6,140 nucleotides of DNA from JBARRS01 sp049644345 (GTDB lineage: Bacteria; Actinomycetota; Thermoleophilia; Gaiellales; Gaiellaceae): positions 1 to 6,140 of the forward strand of contig JBARRS010000090.1 of assembly GCA_049644345.1 (NCBI GenBank), in the 5' to 3' direction. Under the pieces are notes generated by a model. It saw nothing but the letters and a program-made list of their open reading frames with translations, was not told the DNA's origin and searched no databases. Below are positions 4,619-6,140 of the stretch, one piece after another. The position numbers and the translations under genes were made by a program. Positions within the stretch are counted from its first letter, which is position 1. Every line of letters begins with the position of its first letter.

Positions 4619-5614
4619 GTGGACTGGAAGGCCCATGAAATCGAGGCTGATCGGGCTTTTCGAGAGGCTTCTACCCCCGAGGAAATCGACGTGGCTCAGG
4701 TGCAGTATCTCGGCCGAAAGAGCCCGTTGAAACTCGCGCTCCGAGAGGTGCGAGACCGTGAGACGGGCCAGACGCTCAATGACATCCGCATCCGACTCGA
4801 AGGTGCGCGCGACGCCGCAATCGCGCGTGTGTCGAAGGCGGACCTCGAGCGCGCCCTCTCCGAGGAACGGGTCGACATCACCCTTCCGGGCGATCGCTCT
4901 CCGCGCGGCCATCTCCACCTGATCACGCAGATCCGGCGCGAGGTCGAGGACATCTTCCTCGGCATGGGCTACGAGGTCGTCGACGGCCGAGAAGTCGAGA
5001 CGACCCGCTACATCTTCGACGCGCTCAACATGCCGCCGAACCACCCGACGCGCTCGCCGCTGCACACGCTCTTCCTCGACGACGACACGTTGCTCCGCAC
5101 GGAGACCTCGCCCGCGCAGATCCACGTGATGGAGAGCCGCGAGCCTCCGATCTACATGGTCTCGCTTGGCCGTGTCTACCGGCGCGACACGATCGACCCG
5201 ACCCACTTCCCGATCTTCCACCAGGTCGAAGGCCTCGCGGTCGACCGTGGAATCACCCTCGCCGACCTGAAGGGGACGTTGCTGCAGCTGCTCCAGCGCC
5301 TGTTCGGCGAGGACCGCGAGGCGCGCTTCCGGACGAGCTTCTTCCCCTTCACCGAGCCGTCGGTCGAGGTCGATCTCTCCTGCTTCGTCTGCGGCGGGAA
5401 GGGATGCCGCGTGTGCGAGTACGAGGGTTGGATCGAGATGGGCGGCGCCGGAGTCGTCGACCCGAACGTGCTCGAGTTCGTCGGCTACGACCCGGAGGAG
5501 GTCTCGGGCTTCGCGTTCGGCTGGGGCCTGGAGCGAATCGCCCAGCTCCGGCACGAGGTGCCCGACATCCGCGAGCTCTGGGGCGGCGACCTCCGCGTCA
5601 TCAACCAGTTCTGA
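4619..5614 (+). CDS. pheS: Phenylalanyl-tRNA synthetase alpha subunit
   Basis: PheS is the catalytic subunit of the alpha2-beta2 enzyme that charges tRNA-Phe. The 331 residues match the family (about 327-350). The N-terminal coiled-coil region (about 1-85) contains VQYLGRKSPLKLALREV. The class II core follows: LITQIRREVEDIFLGMGYEVVDG (101-123), FDALNMPPNHPTRSPLHTLF (133-152), motif 2 GRVYRRDTIDPTHFPIFHQVEG (184-205) and motif 3 GFAFGWGLERIAQLRH (297-312). Ala299 of GFAFG corresponds to the substrate-pocket Ala294 of the E. coli enzyme. A CFVCGGKGCRVC segment (255-266) has four Cys and could bind metal. GTG 4619 is chosen because it gives the normal N-terminus and a TACAGT hexamer precedes it by 6 nt. 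The stop overlaps the pheT ATG (TGATG). Confidence 0.97.
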   Translation: MDWKAHEIEADRAFREASTPEEIDVAQVQYLGRKSPLKLALREVRDRETGQTLNDIRIRLEGARDAAIARVSKADLERALSEERVDITLPGDRSPRGHLHLITQIRREVEDIFLGMGYEVVDGREVETTRYIFDALNMPPNHPTRSPLHTLFLDDDTLLRTETSPAQIHVMESREPPIYMVSLGRVYRRDTIDPTHFPIFHQVEGLAVDRGITLADLKGTLLQLLQRLFGEDREARFRTSFFPFTEPSVEVDLSCFVCGGKGCRVCEYEGWIEMGGAGVVDPNVLEFVGYDPEEVSGFAFGWGLERIAQLRHEVPDIRELWGGDLRVINQF

Positions 5615-6140
5615 TGCTTGTTCCGCTCTCATGGCTGGGCGAGTACGTCGCGGTCGACGTCCCTCTCGCCGAGCTCGTCGAGCGGCTGACGATCTCGACG
5701 GCCCAGGTCGCGCGCGTCCTCCACCGGGGCGTCGCAGACGACGACGGCAACCTCGGTCTCTACCGGGTCGGCCGCGTCCTCGAGGCAGGCAAGCATCCAA
5801 ACGCCGATCGGCTCCAGCTCTGTCGTGTCGACGTGGGGGAGGGTGAGCCGCGGCAGATCGTCTGCGGGGCCTGGAACTTCGGCGCCGGCGCCACCGTCGC
5901 CGTCGCGCTGCCCGGGGCGGTGCTCCCGGGAGGGCAGCGGCTCGAGCGGGCGGAGCTGCGCGGCGAGGTCTCCGACGGGATGATCCTCTCGGAGCGCGAG
6001 CTCGAGCTCGGCGCCGACCACACGGGCATCCTCGTCCTCCCCGATGCCTGGGAGCCGGGGACGCCGCTCGTCGACGCGGTCCCGCTCGCCGACAAGGTGC
6101 TCGACCTCGAGACGACGCCGAACCGGCCCGATCTGCTCTC
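5614..6140 (+). CDS. pheT: Phenylalanyl-tRNA synthetase beta subunit, N-terminal 175 residues (runs off window)
   Basis: PheT is the beta subunit of the same enzyme, giving tRNA binding and editing. ATG 5614 overlaps the pheS TGA by one base, so the pair is coupled. The frame stays open to the window end. The start MLVPLSWLGEYVAVDVPLAELVERLT is typical. The tRNA-binding OB-fold domain covers about 50-155, with VLEAGKHPNADRLQLCRVDVG (55-75), QIVCGAWNFGAG (81-92), VAVALPGAVLPGG (95-107), LRGEVSDGMILSERELELG (115-133) and HTGILVLP (136-143). LETTPNRPDLLS at the edge begins the B3/B4 editing module. Full-length PheT has about 800 residues, so about a fifth is visible. Confidence 0.96.
   Translation, partial: MLVPLSWLGEYVAVDVPLAELVERLTISTAQVARVLHRGVADDDGNLGLYRVGRVLEAGKHPNADRLQLCRVDVGEGEPRQIVCGAWNFGAGATVAVALPGAVLPGGQRLERAELRGEVSDGMILSERELELGADHTGILVLPDAWEPGTPLVDAVPLADKVLDLETTPNRPDLL

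Noticed and set aside
4603..4638. ATG-initiated 11-codon ORF overlapping the pheS start (M-V-Q-S-P-R...)
   Set aside because: The purine stretch AAGGG is only 2 nt from the ATG, too close for initiation, and the ATG lies within the proposed promoter hexamers.
4595..5800. Minus-strand frame of over 400 codons opposite pheS and the start of pheT
   Set aside because: Its residues across pheS are Arg/Asp/Glu/Val/Leu-rich antisense composition without domains. Only the last 50 codons (4594-4445) have their own meaning and are annotated separately.
1..6140. tRNA or rRNA genes, insertion sequence, prophage or toxin-antitoxin genes
   Set aside because: No cloverleaf, transposase, integrase or paired small ORFs of that kind could be recognised on either strand.

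Overview
This window reads as a core translation cluster from a high-GC bacterium. Codon third positions are almost all G or C, with heavy use of CTC, GAG, GTC and CGC. The L20 and PheS sequence style and the apparent use of leaderless starts suggest an actinobacterial lineage, possibly Thermoleophilia/Gaiellales. That placement is inference from sequence style, not a search result.

Layout: (1) 1-1332, the 3' part of thrS (threonyl-tRNA synthetase), whose stop codon lies in a 16-bp tandem duplication. (2) 1354-1493, a leader with three hairpins ahead of infC. (3) 1494-2615, infC, rpmI and rplT (IF3, L35, L20), tightly packed; infC runs 116 nt out of frame into rpmI. (4) 2612-3289, a SPOUT (TrmH/SpoU-type) RNA 2'-O-methyltransferase coupled to the rplT stop, with no ordinary start codon. 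(5) 3301-3717, a small stand-alone MOSC-domain protein. (6) 3726-4448 on the minus strand, a class I SAM-dependent methyltransferase converging on the MOSC gene with 8 bp between the stops. (7) 4430-4594, two diverged copies of a palindromic REP-like unit next to the N-terminal coding fragment of a second methyltransferase of the same type. (8) 4603-4612, overlapping divergent -10-like hexamers. (9) 4619-6140, pheS and the 5' part of pheT (both subunits of phenylalanyl-tRNA synthetase).

The genes are functionally linked: two tRNA-charging enzymes, an initiation factor, two large-subunit ribosomal proteins and a probable rRNA modification enzyme. The thrS-infC-rpmI-rplT-(rRNA methylase)-pheS-pheT order is a known bacterial arrangement. 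The MOSC gene, the reversed methyltransferase and the REP-like DNA interrupt it and are the accessory part. No complete novel system is evident. The parts most worth a second look are the infC/rpmI dual-coding overlap, a 5-codon ORF placed between the infC Shine-Dalgarno and its TTG start, the non-standard methylase start, and the repeat/gene-fragment/divergent-promoter region between 4430 and 4620.
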